Assembly: GCA_017438305.1 (NCBI GenBank)
Contig: JAFRVX010000084.1
Coordinates: forward strand, 1 to 49,255
Length of the DNA stretch: 49,255 bases
Source: Lachnospiraceae bacterium
GTDB taxonomy: Bacteria; Bacillota; Clostridia; Lachnospirales; Lachnospiraceae
Direction: 5' to 3'
Position numbers and translations under genes: made by a program. Each line of letters begins with the position of its first letter. Position 1 is the stretch's first letter. The notes under the pieces were generated by a model. That model searched no databases and was not told the origin of the DNA. It was given only the letters and a program-made list of their open reading frames with translations. This document shows positions 31,296 through 40,358 of the stretch, piece after piece.

Positions 31296-34217
31296 ATGGC
31301 TGCGAAAAACCCGTTATTTGACCAGAGTCTGGACAGGGAAGAACGTATCTCCTGGCTTCTGAAAGAGATGACGCTGGAAGAAAAGCTGAACAGTCTGTCC
31401 GGCTTCACCGGCGCCATCGAAAGGCTGGGCATTCCCGCCCTGGGGGCCGGCGGAGAAGCCGCCCATGGCGTAGAAGCCAGAAACGACCAGTTTATTATAT
31501 CTGACCCGATCCTGACGACCATCTTTACCCAGCCCCTGGGCATGAGCGCCACCTGGGACCCGGATCTGATCCGGGAAGCGGGAAAAGTCACGGGCGAAGA
31601 GGCCCGGGTGCTGTATCACCGGAACACGGGCGGCCTGATCCGCTGGGCGCCGACGGTGGATATTGAAAGAGACCCGCGCTGGGGCAGGACGGAAGAAGCT
31701 TACGGCGAAGATCCGGTCCTTACCGGAAAGATGGCCGGCGCCTATGTGCAGGGCATGCAGGGCGACGATGAGAAATACCTTCGTTCAGCCTCTGTCCTGA
31801 AGCATTTCTACGCGAACAATGATGAGGAACTCCGTGAATATACGAACGCGTCCGTAGACCCGCGCAATAAGCAGGAACTCTACCTGGAGGCCTTCCGCCG
31901 TGTCATAGAGGAAGGGCATCCGGAGGGCGTTATGACTGCCTATAACCGTATCAACGGCGTGCCGGGCATGGAGAATCCGGAGGTACAGAAGATCTTAAAG
32001 GATGAACTGGGCCTGACCTTCGGCGTCAGTGACGGTATGGCGCCTTCTCTGGCTTTCGGCCGGCACCGCTATGGCACCTATGCGAAAGTCGTGGCGGATT
32101 CCATCAAGGCCGGCGTGGATTCCATGACAGATTCGAACAACCTGATCTCCCAGGCGGCCCGTGAAGCGGTCCAGGCCGGTATCCTGACAGAAGCGGATCT
32201 GGACAAGGCCATCGGCAATATGTACCGCACCCGTCTGAAACTGGGTATGTTTGACGAACCCGGCAGCAATCCCTACGACGCGGTAACAGAAGCAGATCTT
32301 AATTCCGAAGCCCACCAGGAGGTGAGCCGCAGGGTCAGCCGCGAATCGGTGGTCCTTCTCAAAAATGAAGAAGGCCTGCTGCCTCTTAAGGATATCGCTG
32401 CAGAAGACGTGGCCCTGATCGGCATCATGGGCGACGTATGGTTCCATGACTGGTACGGCGGGGAGCCGCATCATAAAACCACGCTGAAAGACAGCCTGTC
32501 AGAACTTCTCGGCAGGGAGATCGCTTTTGACGACGGCTGCGACAGGATCTGTTTCGAAACAGACGGCAGGTACCTGGGCATCGGGGAAGACAATAACCTG
32601 TGCCTTACGGATGAGCCGGAGATCTTCATCCGGGAATGCTGGGGTTCGGGAAGCAACACCTTCCGGTCCGTCCGCACCGGAAAGATCATGAATATCATTA
32701 ATTACGCGGACGGAGAAGCGCCTTCGGAACTGGGACGCGCCGCCGCGAAAAAAAACGAGCCCTTTGCCTGGATGGTGCAGTCGATCTTCCATGTCGTACC
32801 TCAGGAGAACGGCCTGATCCTCCTGACGGACGTATTTAACGATCCCATGCAGCTTATGGAAGACGGAAGTTTCAGGACGTCGCCCGAATTCACCGGGACG
32901 CCTTTCAAGCTGATGGTCAGAGAGAGCGGAAAAGAAAGGGCGGAGGCTCTGGCAAAAACAAAGAAGGCCGTTATCGCCGCGCTGGGCTGCCATCCGACAG
33001 TAAACGCGAAGGAAACCGTGGACCGGAAGACCATCGCCTTCCCGGAGGAGCAGGGCGAACTGTTAAAAGCCCTGGCGGAGGCAAATCCGAATACCGTTTT
33101 TGTCCTGTACAGCAATTATCCTTATGCCATGAGTGAAGAAATAGAGGCCGTGAAGGCCGCTCTCTGGAATACCACCGGCTCTCAGGATATGGGCCTGGGG
33201 ATCGCGGAAGCGATACTGGGAAAATACGCTCCCGCCGGCCGTCTGAATATGACCTGGTATCTGTCGGACGAAGACCTGCCGCCCATCACGGATTATGATA
33301 TCATAAAGGGAAACAGGACCTATCGCTATTTTGACCGTCCCGTTTTATTCCCCTTCGGCTACGGCCTGACCTATACCGCCTTCAAATACTCGGATCTCAC
33401 AGCGGCCGCGGATAAGGATATGATCCGCGTTGACTTAAGCGTCACAAATACCGGCGAATGTACGAGTGATGAAGTCGCGCAGGTTTACGGGATCCCCGCC
33501 GCATCATCGGTGAAGAAACCCCTGAAGCAGCTGATGGCCTTTGAGCGGCTCCATGACGTAAAGCCCGGGGAGACCCGTCAGCTTCACTTCGACATCCCTG
33601 TTTCCGACTTCTTTGTCTATGACACGGCAGCGGAAAAGAAGATCGTGGAAAGCGGCGAATACGGGATCTTTGCCGGCCCGTCCAGCGCGGATAGGGCGGC
33701 GGAGACGTCTGTGACGATCGAGGGAGAAGCATTAGGCGAAAGAAGCCTGAAAAAGCTTCTGAAAGCGGACCACTATGATTGCCATGAAAACGCGTATCTC
33801 ACCGCGGGAGACTTTGGCTTCACGGCGGTCACATCCTCCGATAAGGAAAAACCGCTGGTCCTGGAGTACGGAAGGATCCGTCTTGATGATAAGCTCCGCG
33901 GCATCCGCTTCTGCGTAAAGAGCAATACCGGATGCAGGATCTTTGTGAAACTGGACGGAAAGGACGCCGGAAGCTTTGAAGGCGGTACGAAACGGCCCCA
34001 GAACATGATGACGCTGACCCACCAGGGACACCGCACCATGGCTGAATTTTATGCCTACTGCGATGACCTGGAAGAACGTTATAATGACGTCGCCATCAAC
34101 TTCGAGCCGCTGGAAGCGGACGGTAAGCTGCATACGATGACGATCACCGCGGACGGCGATGTCAGGATCCTTTATATGAACTTTGTATACGGAGAAGTGC
34201 CGAGGGAAAGGTTCTGA
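31296..34217 (+). CDS. Glycoside hydrolase family 3 (beta-glucosidase/beta-xylosidase type)
   Basis: A 973-residue enzyme without signal peptide, hence intracellular. The N-terminal barrel shows LGIPALGAGGEAAHGVE, RWGRTEEAYGEDPVL and the nucleophile Asp in GVSDGM (about 244). The second domain begins near 350 (SRESVVLLKNEEGLLPL). It is interrupted by about 150 unusual residues (about 410-555: FIRECWGSGSNTFRSV, FAWMVQSIFHVVPQ) that resemble a fascin/trefoil-type insert. A fibronectin-III-like domain (about 700-790) and a C-terminal beta-rich, CBM6-like part follow. It probably splits beta-linked oligosaccharides; the sugar is not deducible. The ATG at 31296 is nine bases after GGA; 31290 is the alternative. 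Confidence 0.88.
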   Translation: MAAKNPLFDQSLDREERISWLLKEMTLEEKLNSLSGFTGAIERLGIPALGAGGEAAHGVEARNDQFIISDPILTTIFTQPLGMSATWDPDLIREAGKVTGEEARVLYHRNTGGLIRWAPTVDIERDPRWGRTEEAYGEDPVLTGKMAGAYVQGMQGDDEKYLRSASVLKHFYANNDEELREYTNASVDPRNKQELYLEAFRRVIEEGHPEGVMTAYNRINGVPGMENPEVQKILKDELGLTFGVSDGMAPSLAFGRHRYGTYAKVVADSIKAGVDSMTDSNNLISQAAREAVQAGILTEADLDKAIGNMYRTRLKLGMFDEPGSNPYDAVTEADLNSEAHQEVSRRVSRESVVLLKNEEGLLPLKDIAAEDVALIGIMGDVWFHDWYGGEPHHKTTLKDSLSELLGREIAFDDGCDRICFETDGRYLGIGEDNNLCLTDEPEIFIRECWGSGSNTFRSVRTGKIMNIINYADGEAPSELGRAAAKKNEPFAWMVQSIFHVVPQENGLILLTDVFNDPMQLMEDGSFRTSPEFTGTPFKLMVRESGKERAEALAKTKKAVIAALGCHPTVNAKETVDRKTIAFPEEQGELLKALAEANPNTVFVLYSNYPYAMSEEIEAVKAALWNTTGSQDMGLGIAEAILGKYAPAGRLNMTWYLSDEDLPPITDYDIIKGNRTYRYFDRPVLFPFGYGLTYTAFKYSDLTAAADKDMIRVDLSVTNTGECTSDEVAQVYGIPAASSVKKPLKQLMAFERLHDVKPGETRQLHFDIPVSDFFVYDTAAEKKIVESGEYGIFAGPSSADRAAETSVTIEGEALGERSLKKLLKADHYDCHENAYLTAGDFGFTAVTSSDKEKPLVLEYGRIRLDDKLRGIRFCVKSNTGCRIFVKLDGKDAGSFEGGTKRPQNMMTLTHQGHRTMAEFYAYCDDLEERYNDVAINFEPLEADGKLHTMTITADGDVRILYMNFVYGEVPRERF

Positions 34218-34221
34218 TCAC

Positions 34222-34435
34222 AAAAAAGTTCTATTTCCGGATCTCACTGAATAAGATCAGGGCCGCAGCACATTTTGTCAGAAGTGCTGCGGACTCCCGC
34301 CATCCTCTCTCTTTCCGCACTCTCGTGGGGCAGGAACTTCCGCTTCGTGCTTTATGAGGGAAACGCCGGAAAGTCTTTCCCCCACCGGAATATAAACATT
34401 CCGTGGGGGCCGGCTTTTGGCGTTGGAATCATATT
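34222..34435 (-). ncRNA. Candidate structured RNA, copy A of a repeated intergenic element
   Basis: Read on minus, 34435-34297 matches 49118-49255 at about 85% identity. It folds into hairpin 1 (ACGCC...GGCGT enclosing CCCCCAC/GTGGGGG and GGAAT/ATTCC) and hairpin 2 (GCAC/GTGC with purine internal loops). Past the aligned part come a perfect CCGCAGCAC/GTGCTGCGG hairpin (about 34292-34262), a GATCT/AGATC hairpin, and a run of six T at about 34227-34222. The whole would be about 210 nt. There is no open frame. It lies convergent to the GH3 gene and divergent from the cell-wall protein. Identity to a known RNA family is not established. Confidence 0.6.
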
Positions 34436-34495
34436 GCTGCCGACTGAAACACCGATATACATATGCATCATAAAATATCTAAGGAGGAAAATGAG

Positions 34496-36343
34496 ATGAA
34501 GCGCATTTCCAGGCGTGTTTTTTCCGTGCTGCTGTGTCTGGGGCTGTTACTCGGTCTTTTCCCGGCGCCATCCGCCAGGGCGGAAACAGCAGTCAAGGTC
34601 ATCAATGCACAGATCACCCCGCCCGAAGTGGGGGCCAAACCCACTTATACGGCTGTTCTGCCCGCCGATGCTCACTATTCTTTGAGCGGTGCAAGCTGGC
34701 TTGAAGCCAAGGCGGATTCAACTTCATCGACGATGGAAACGATGAGCCCGAACTCGACCTTTAAGGTCGGATATAAGTACAGGCTGTGGCTGTATTTTCA
34801 GCCGGAGAGCGGATACAGCCTGAACCTTGGTACGACCCTCATAATAGTAGGACCGTCCGGAGAGAGATATGATGTGAAAATGGACAGGGTCGTCTTGACA
34901 ACGGGAGGCGTCCTGAACGTTCCTGTTGATTTTCCGGTACTGTCCGGAACGGAGATCAATAGTGTTGCCGTCTCGATCACAGCTCCGGCCGTAGGCGCAA
35001 GTCCGGATTACTATCCTGTTATTCCGTCGTCCGCAGATTACCATCGGGATACGTCCTTCACCACGTCACTCTATAAAAACGGTGTGCTCTGGGAAGACGC
35101 AACAACCGGGAGTCAGTTTTTAACGGACAGGGAATATAGATTTCAGAGCGGCCACAGCTACAATGTACAGATCGTCTTATTTGCAAACGATAATTATGTC
35201 TTTTCTGACAACCTGAGCGCCACGATGAATGGGGAGGATGCCCACGTCTCTTTCTATCTCCAGGATCGGGAAAAGGTGTTTGTCGAATACACCTTCACGG
35301 AGCTGCCGGAACCCATCGATACGGTTTCCGTTACCATCAAAGCTCCGGAGACCGATGCCTACCCCAGCTACATAGCTTCCGTTCCCGACGGCACGGCCTA
35401 TTCCGTAAACCTCAGCACCAGCGGCAATTTCCTTAACGGCGTGGCCTGGCAGAACGGAAGCACAGGCGGCTATCTCAATCCCAACAGTGTGCTGAACAGC
35501 TTCAAGACCGGAATCCCCTACCGGGTGCATGTGGTGCTCAGGGCGACGGGAGGGTACTTCTTCCCCAATACCGTCACCGCAAAGATCAATGGCTGCGATG
35601 CCGTGATCGAAAGCCGGACCGACAGCATATTACGGATCTCCTGGCTTTTCCCGGAGACTGGGTCACTGTCCGGCTGGCAGAAAGTCGACGGCAAATGGTA
35701 CTACTACGAAAACGGCGCTCCGGTGAAGGGCTGGAAACTGGTATCCGGGAAGTGGTACTGGTTCGATTCCGCCGGCGTCATGCAGACCGGGTGGCAGAAG
35801 ATCTCCGGCAAATGGTATTATCTGAACAGTTCCGGCGCTATGGTGACCGGGTGGCAGAAGATATCTGACAAATGGTATTACTTTGCTTCCGGCGGAGCCA
35901 TGCAGACCGGCTGGCAGAAGATCTCCGGCAAATGGTATTATCTGAACAGTTCCGGCGCTATGGTCACCGGTTGGCAGACTATCGGCGGGAAGAGCTATTA
36001 CTTCCTGTCCGGAGGGACCATGGTCACCGGCATGCAGCAGATCGGCGGAAAGTGGTATTACTTTGAAAACTCCGGCGCCCAGTACAAAACGGCGGGTTGG
36101 AAACAGATCGACAGCAAATGGTATTACTTCGACAGCGCCGGTGCGGCCAGGGAGGGCTGGCTGAAGGAAAACGGCAAGTGGTATTACTTCAGCAGCTCCG
36201 CACAAATGGTCACGGGCTGGCAGAAGATCTCGAATAAATGGTACTGGTTCAGCGCCGGCGGCGTGATGTTTGCCAACGGAGACAAGACCATCGGCGGAAA
36301 GACCTACCACTTCGACGCCAACGGCGTGTGCACCAATCCGTAA
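34496..36343 (+). CDS. Secreted cell-wall-binding-repeat protein with three related beta domains
   Basis: A 615-residue exported protein. The signal peptide is MKRISRRVFSVLLCLGLLL onward, cut after about ARA (residue 29). Three related domains of roughly 115 residues follow, each opening with a similar strand (INAQITPPEVGAKPTYTAVL, INSVAVSITAPAVGASPDYY, IDTVSVTIKAPETDAYPSYI). From about 393 there are ten to eleven 20-residue repeats of the GW-x-K-x-SGKWYYxxSxGxMxT type, which bind choline or other wall polymers. AAGGAGG lies nine bases before the ATG; an ATG five bases upstream is out of frame. The role is unknown, with adhesion or glycan binding likely. The gene stands alone with its own terminator. 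Confidence 0.88.
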   Translation: MKRISRRVFSVLLCLGLLLGLFPAPSARAETAVKVINAQITPPEVGAKPTYTAVLPADAHYSLSGASWLEAKADSTSSTMETMSPNSTFKVGYKYRLWLYFQPESGYSLNLGTTLIIVGPSGERYDVKMDRVVLTTGGVLNVPVDFPVLSGTEINSVAVSITAPAVGASPDYYPVIPSSADYHRDTSFTTSLYKNGVLWEDATTGSQFLTDREYRFQSGHSYNVQIVLFANDNYVFSDNLSATMNGEDAHVSFYLQDREKVFVEYTFTELPEPIDTVSVTIKAPETDAYPSYIASVPDGTAYSVNLSTSGNFLNGVAWQNGSTGGYLNPNSVLNSFKTGIPYRVHVVLRATGGYFFPNTVTAKINGCDAVIESRTDSILRISWLFPETGSLSGWQKVDGKWYYYENGAPVKGWKLVSGKWYWFDSAGVMQTGWQKISGKWYYLNSSGAMVTGWQKISDKWYYFASGGAMQTGWQKISGKWYYLNSSGAMVTGWQTIGGKSYYFLSGGTMVTGMQQIGGKWYYFENSGAQYKTAGWKQIDSKWYYFDSAGAAREGWLKENGKWYYFSSSAQMVTGWQKISNKWYWFSAGGVMFANGDKTIGGKTYHFDANGVCTNP

Positions 36344-36452
36344 GTACATCGGACGGCAGCAGTCTCTCCCGGGAACCGCTTTGGCTGACTGTATACGCCC
36401 ATATCGCCATTTACGGGAATTCCCGGCAACGTAATTGATAAGCAGGGAAAAA

Positions 36453-36491
36453 GGAGCTGCCGCACGAATTCAGTGCGGCAGCCCCTTTTTT
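36453..36491 (+). terminator. Terminator of the cell-wall-repeat gene
   Basis: GCTGCCGCAC pairs with GTGCGGCAGC around GAATTCA, then CCC and six T. A strong intrinsic terminator for the plus-strand gene ending at 36343. Confidence 0.85.
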
Positions 36492-36570
36492 CATGACCGA
36501 TGATGCAGTCACTTTTCCTGACCATCCGAAAGCCATTCCGGCAGGGAATTTCCCTGCGCTGTCAGGCATT

Positions 36571-38452
36571 TTACTTTCTCACAGCCTTTGCTTCTCTTTT
36601 CTTTTTCAGTATCATGACAAGGACGGAGCAGAATATTCCTGCCAGAAGGCCTGACACACTGCACAGCGCCAGCTGACCGGCGGAGAAAGTAGAGGCAGTG
36701 GTCTTGTTCGGCGTGTTTCCTGCTGCCGCGCCTGCATTTTCGGCAGCCCTTGCCTTCGTGCCGGCTGCGGTATCGGCGTTCCAGAAAAGGTAGATGCCGT
36801 TCTGCTTATTGTTGAAGGAATAAGCCGTATCGCCGAGATCGGCGGCGTAGGTGTAGGTGAAGAAGTGAAGGGCATTCGGGGCATCCTTCGGCGCCGTGTC
36901 GCTGCCGTACTGGAGCGTCAGGGAATCCGCCAGGATCGGGTCGCCCTTCTTCAGGGAGTAGTTCTTGTAAAGGGCCAGCCATTCCTGACCGTAGTCGCCG
37001 TTCAGGTCCGCGATGTCATAGCAGCCGGCTTCCTGATATTCTTTTACGCCGCGTATCATAGATTTTCTTGTACCGGTCGTAATCCGCCTGGATAAGTTCC
37101 ACATTATCTGCAGTGCCATCTTTTACAAAAAACTCAAGAACATTTTCGGCAATTTCCATCCAATTTCGGTACGTGTCGATATTTTTTTTTGTTGCTTCTA
37201 TCGTAGAGGTCACTGTGGTAATCGTATGGGTAGAACCCTTCGCGATCATTACACCGCCGGCGATCATCATGGTCACGCCGACAACAGCAGCACTATAAGC
37301 AGAGATCGTCAGAATGCCGAGGTTGTCGAAAAGATTATCGTAGACACTGCTGCGGCCCATGTTCTGTTCCATCATGGCCCGGTTCGTCAGGGCAACGCCG
37401 TTCCGGAAGACGGCACGGTTGATGCCGGTATAGATATCAAGGTCCCCTGCAGCGGAATCATTCTCCTTCAGCAGTTTCTCCACGTCGGGAAGGGCGTACC
37501 GCAGGCCGTCCTGATCGATCAGGCCGGTGAGCAGCAGGCTGTTTAACGAGACAAGTTCCGATGCGGCGCGCTGTCCTTCCGATAATGCGGCGGCGAAGGG
37601 CAGGAAAGCCTCTTCCGTGCCGTAGTTCTTTCCGTTGACAGGGTTGAAGAAGTCGCCGAGCTTGGCGCCCCATTCGCCTTTATAAGAGACCTCAAACAGG
37701 TTTTCGTATAAAATACTGTCGGAGCTGAAACGGTTATACTCTGCATCGTACTGGCCAGGGTCCGTTTTCTGCAGATCATTGAGGAACTTCCCGGCACGCG
37801 CCTGATAGTCTGCTTCTTTTTCGCTGTCCTTCGGCCAGAGACCGTTTTTCTCACAATAGGTCTCAAACCACACCATTTCGGCGTCGTCTTCCATTTCCTG
37901 CATCAGCGGGACAAGGAACAGATCGCCGAGTTTCATACCGGTATCATTGACGGCATAGGTACTGTTTGGATCCCTGTCGAAAAACCGGTTCAGAAGGGAG
38001 TAAGCCAGGTCTGCGCGCTGTTTGCCGAGGGCAGAGCCCTTTCCGTTATAGTTATCGCGGAATTCCTCAATAACCCGGAAAAAGTGACGGATATATTCGT
38101 CGATCTCTGTTTTTTTCTGATCCAGAAGGTTCTGGTATGCGGCGAGGCTGTAACCGCCTTTCATATTCATGACGGCAAGATCTGTGACGGCTTCGCTGAC
38201 TTTATCTGTTCTGCGGATGCTGATGACGGCAGCGATCTCCTTATCGAATGCGGAGGCTTTTCCCAGTCCTGCGTTCGCGCTGCCCTTCAGGACTTCCCAG
38301 CCGTTTTTGGTCAGCCACTGTTTCGCTTCATCTTCGGTCTTCCCGTAAGCAATAAACACGTCCGAAACGTACTAGCCGCTGCCGGAAGTATTTACGTTTT
38401 CTGCTGCATGGACCCGATAAGCCAGTCCGGTCAGAAGCAGACTGAAAACCAT
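36571..38452 (-). pseudogene. Broken exported, membrane-anchored protein (amber stop and frameshift)
   Basis: Two minus-strand frames belong to one former gene of about 620 codons. The 5' part encodes a signal-peptide core (MVFSLLLTGLAYRVHA) and then meets an in-frame TAG at 38374-38372. Reading resumes as SDVFIAYGKTEDEAKQWL. A frameshift near 37056-37065 moves from frame KKIYDT to frame IRGVKEYQEAGCYDIADLNG, and the two frames overlap at 37016-37119. The C terminus is a transmembrane helix followed by KKKREAKAVRK. Upstream, AAAAAGGAG is followed by AAG where an ATG would be expected, so the start may also be lost. The segment FDKEIAAVISIRRTDKV and AVMNMKGGYSLAAYQ recur in the small protein at 47133. 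Family and function are unknown. Confidence 0.75.
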
Positions 38453-38561
38453 GATCAATGACAAAAATCTCTTCCTGTTCTTTGCGACTCCTTTTTGTGA
38501 TTAGTAAGAACTATGAGAATATTTTAGCACAGATAACAGAAATTAAATGTACCATTCTGGT

Positions 38562-38632
38562 AAAAAAACTGCGGCGGAGTGTAAAAACTGCAGCGGTGAA
38601 AACCCTGCGGCGGTAAAAACACTGCAGACAGT
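38562..38632. repeat. Degenerate short tandem repeat
   Basis: Four imperfect copies of a CTGCRGCGGTRAAAA-like unit of 15-20 bases, just past the stop of the acetyltransferase gene. No coding or terminator function is evident. Confidence 0.5.
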
Positions 38633-38641
38633 AAGAACCTC

Positions 38642-39505
38642 TTACAGAAGAACTGTGGGGACTCTGAAGCAAAGATAGCGGCCGACGCAGACAAATCCGC
38701 ACTCCAGCGCTGTCTCTTCATATTCTTTCTCACAGAAGAACGTCATAAATCTGCCGCCTCTTCGCCTGGTATCCGCGATCGCGGCATTAAGCAGTTCCCT
38801 GAAAAGCTCCGGATCGTATTTGTCATGATCTATATCGATACCGAAAATCTCATACCATCCGTCATCCGCATCCGAATAATAAACGGCGCCCTGAGGTTTT
38901 CCATCCGTTTCTTTGACGAAAATGATCCAATCGTCCAGTTTTTCTCCTATCCTGTCGGAATTCCAGTACATATCGCCTTCGATCTGCTCGTGAAGGATCC
39001 GAAACGAATCGTAGTTTTCTTTGTTTATCCGAATGATCTCACGGCTTACCGGCCCGGGAGCGCATCTGCCAAGAAAAGCCGTGTTGTTATAATCGTCTTC
39101 AATGCATTCGAAGCCTCGGCCGGAAAGATACGCCACCGCCTTTTGATTCTCTTCGGGAAAGCCCAGAAACGCATCGTACCCTTTGAAACGTTCACCGACG
39201 TATGACAGAAATTCTGAAAGGGCCTGTTCAGTTGCTTCTTTGATACAAAAGGCGTTTGTCTGGAGATAATGGTCATCGGGGATCCAGTAATAATGGATCA
39301 ACCCCTGGACCGCACCCTCATGAACGAACAGAAGCATCTGCTCGTCTTCTCGGTCGAACGCCTTGAGCAGGCGTTCGGCAAACATCGCTTTTGTTTTGAT
39401 CCCGTCCCGATAGGTCGGATACCCGGACTTTGACAGATCAAGCGCCAGTTCATAGGCAAGATCCATATATTTTTCAAAATCATTCTTTGAGCATTCAAGA
39501 AGCAT
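38642..39505 (-). CDS. Tandem GNAT-family N-acetyltransferase
   Basis: A 287-residue protein with two GNAT-like halves. The first (about 1-145) has QMLLFVHEGAVQGLIHYYWI and ends VAYLSGRGFECIEDDYNNTAF. The second (about 152-285) has DDWIIFVKETDGKPQGAVYY, EIFGIDIDHDKYDPELFREL and ALECGFVCVGRYLCFRV. The canonical acetyl-CoA loop is weak in both halves, so activity and substrate are uncertain. GGAGGAAAAAA precedes the ATG. It is probably monocistronic. Confidence 0.75.
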   Translation of the reverse strand: MLLECSKNDFEKYMDLAYELALDLSKSGYPTYRDGIKTKAMFAERLLKAFDREDEQMLLFVHEGAVQGLIHYYWIPDDHYLQTNAFCIKEATEQALSEFLSYVGERFKGYDAFLGFPEENQKAVAYLSGRGFECIEDDYNNTAFLGRCAPGPVSREIIRINKENYDSFRILHEQIEGDMYWNSDRIGEKLDDWIIFVKETDGKPQGAVYYSDADDGWYEIFGIDIDHDKYDPELFRELLNAAIADTRRRGGRFMTFFCEKEYEETALECGFVCVGRYLCFRVPTVLL

Positions 39506-39593
39506 TTTTTTCCTCCAAAAAAGGGCGGTCCGATTGCTTTTTCAGAACCGGTCTTAACGGGATATCGTATTCTTCAGTCTTTTATCTTTCCCC

Positions 39594-40055
39594 TCAGGCA
39601 TAGTTAACATGCGAATTTGAGGTCACGATCATAATGATAATAAAAACGATCGTGGATCCGATCATGCTGACCAGCTGTATTGTTCTGATGATGCTGTTTC
39701 GGACGCCGAACAGAACCAGAACACTTGAAATAATACTGACAGCGGCTAGAACGATCTGCAGATAGATCAGGAAGGACTGACCGGCGATATTCAGCCTCGC
39801 AATCGGGCTGCGGTGCCATTCCTTAACGTCCCCGGACGGCATCATGGCTCGGTCCGTATAGATCTTCATGTTCAGAACGGCAAAATACGCAATATTGACG
39901 ATGATGGACAGTATAGTCATCAGCATAGCCATAAACTCCTTCCGCGCTAAGTACTGGTTTATTTTTATCCTTATAAAGTCCCGGCTGCCGGGAGATCGAA
40001 AGAACGGAACCGGCCGGTAATCCTTTTTTGAGGTTTTGTCACCCATATCATGCAT
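39594..40055 (-). CDS. Small integral membrane protein, unknown function
   Basis: A protein of about 150 residues with a polar N-terminal 40 residues and three predicted membrane segments: LMTILSIIVNIAYFAVLNM (about 44-63), FLIYLQIVLAAVSIISSVLV (about 95-115) and TIQLVSMIGSTIVFIIIMIV (about 124-144). No family is recognised. The start could be either of two ATG codons (40055 or 40046); no clear ribosome site distinguishes them. It is divergent from the ECF sigma operon. Confidence 0.65.
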   Translation of the reverse strand: MHDMGDKTSKKDYRPVPFFRSPGSRDFIRIKINQYLARKEFMAMLMTILSIIVNIAYFAVLNMKIYTDRAMMPSGDVKEWHRSPIARLNIAGQSFLIYLQIVLAAVSIISSVLVLFGVRNSIIRTIQLVSMIGSTIVFIIIMIVTSNSHVNYA

Positions 40056-40290
40056 CTATAGTCAACGTCAGAAATAAGCTGACGCTGACCGGAATGCTCC
40101 GCAGGGATGCACACGGATAATATATCATATGTTTTGAAGATTGTGTGATATTTTTCAAAAAGAAGGCGGCTCATGATCTCGCGAAGCCGCCCGATCCGCC
40201 GTTTTTTCCCTCGGATGCCGGCTGTTCTGCGCTTGATCTGCCCGCCTTTATTAACGCTCACATGCCGGCTGATTTATGCGCCTAAACAGC

Positions 40291-40319
40291 TTGACTTTGC
40301 GGCGCGGCTCCCATACAAT
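40291..40319 (+). promoter_or_regulatory. Sigma-A promoter of the ECF sigma operon
   Basis: TTGACT (40291-40296), 17 bases, TACAAT (40314-40319). It places the start about 33 bases before the sigma factor ATG. Confidence 0.75.
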
Positions 40320-40358
40320 GAGATTGTTCAGCAATTCTCTGTGCGCGAAGGAGACGTT

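Noticed and set aside
34297-34435. Reading the repeated element as an insertion-sequence end or MITE
   Set aside because: No terminal inverted repeats at the alignment borders and no target-site duplication visible; compensatory change favours an RNA. Not fully excluded because copy B is cut.
35663-36349. 228-codon minus-strand frame with repeats
   Set aside because: It is the antisense shadow of the wall-binding repeats of the plus-strand gene.
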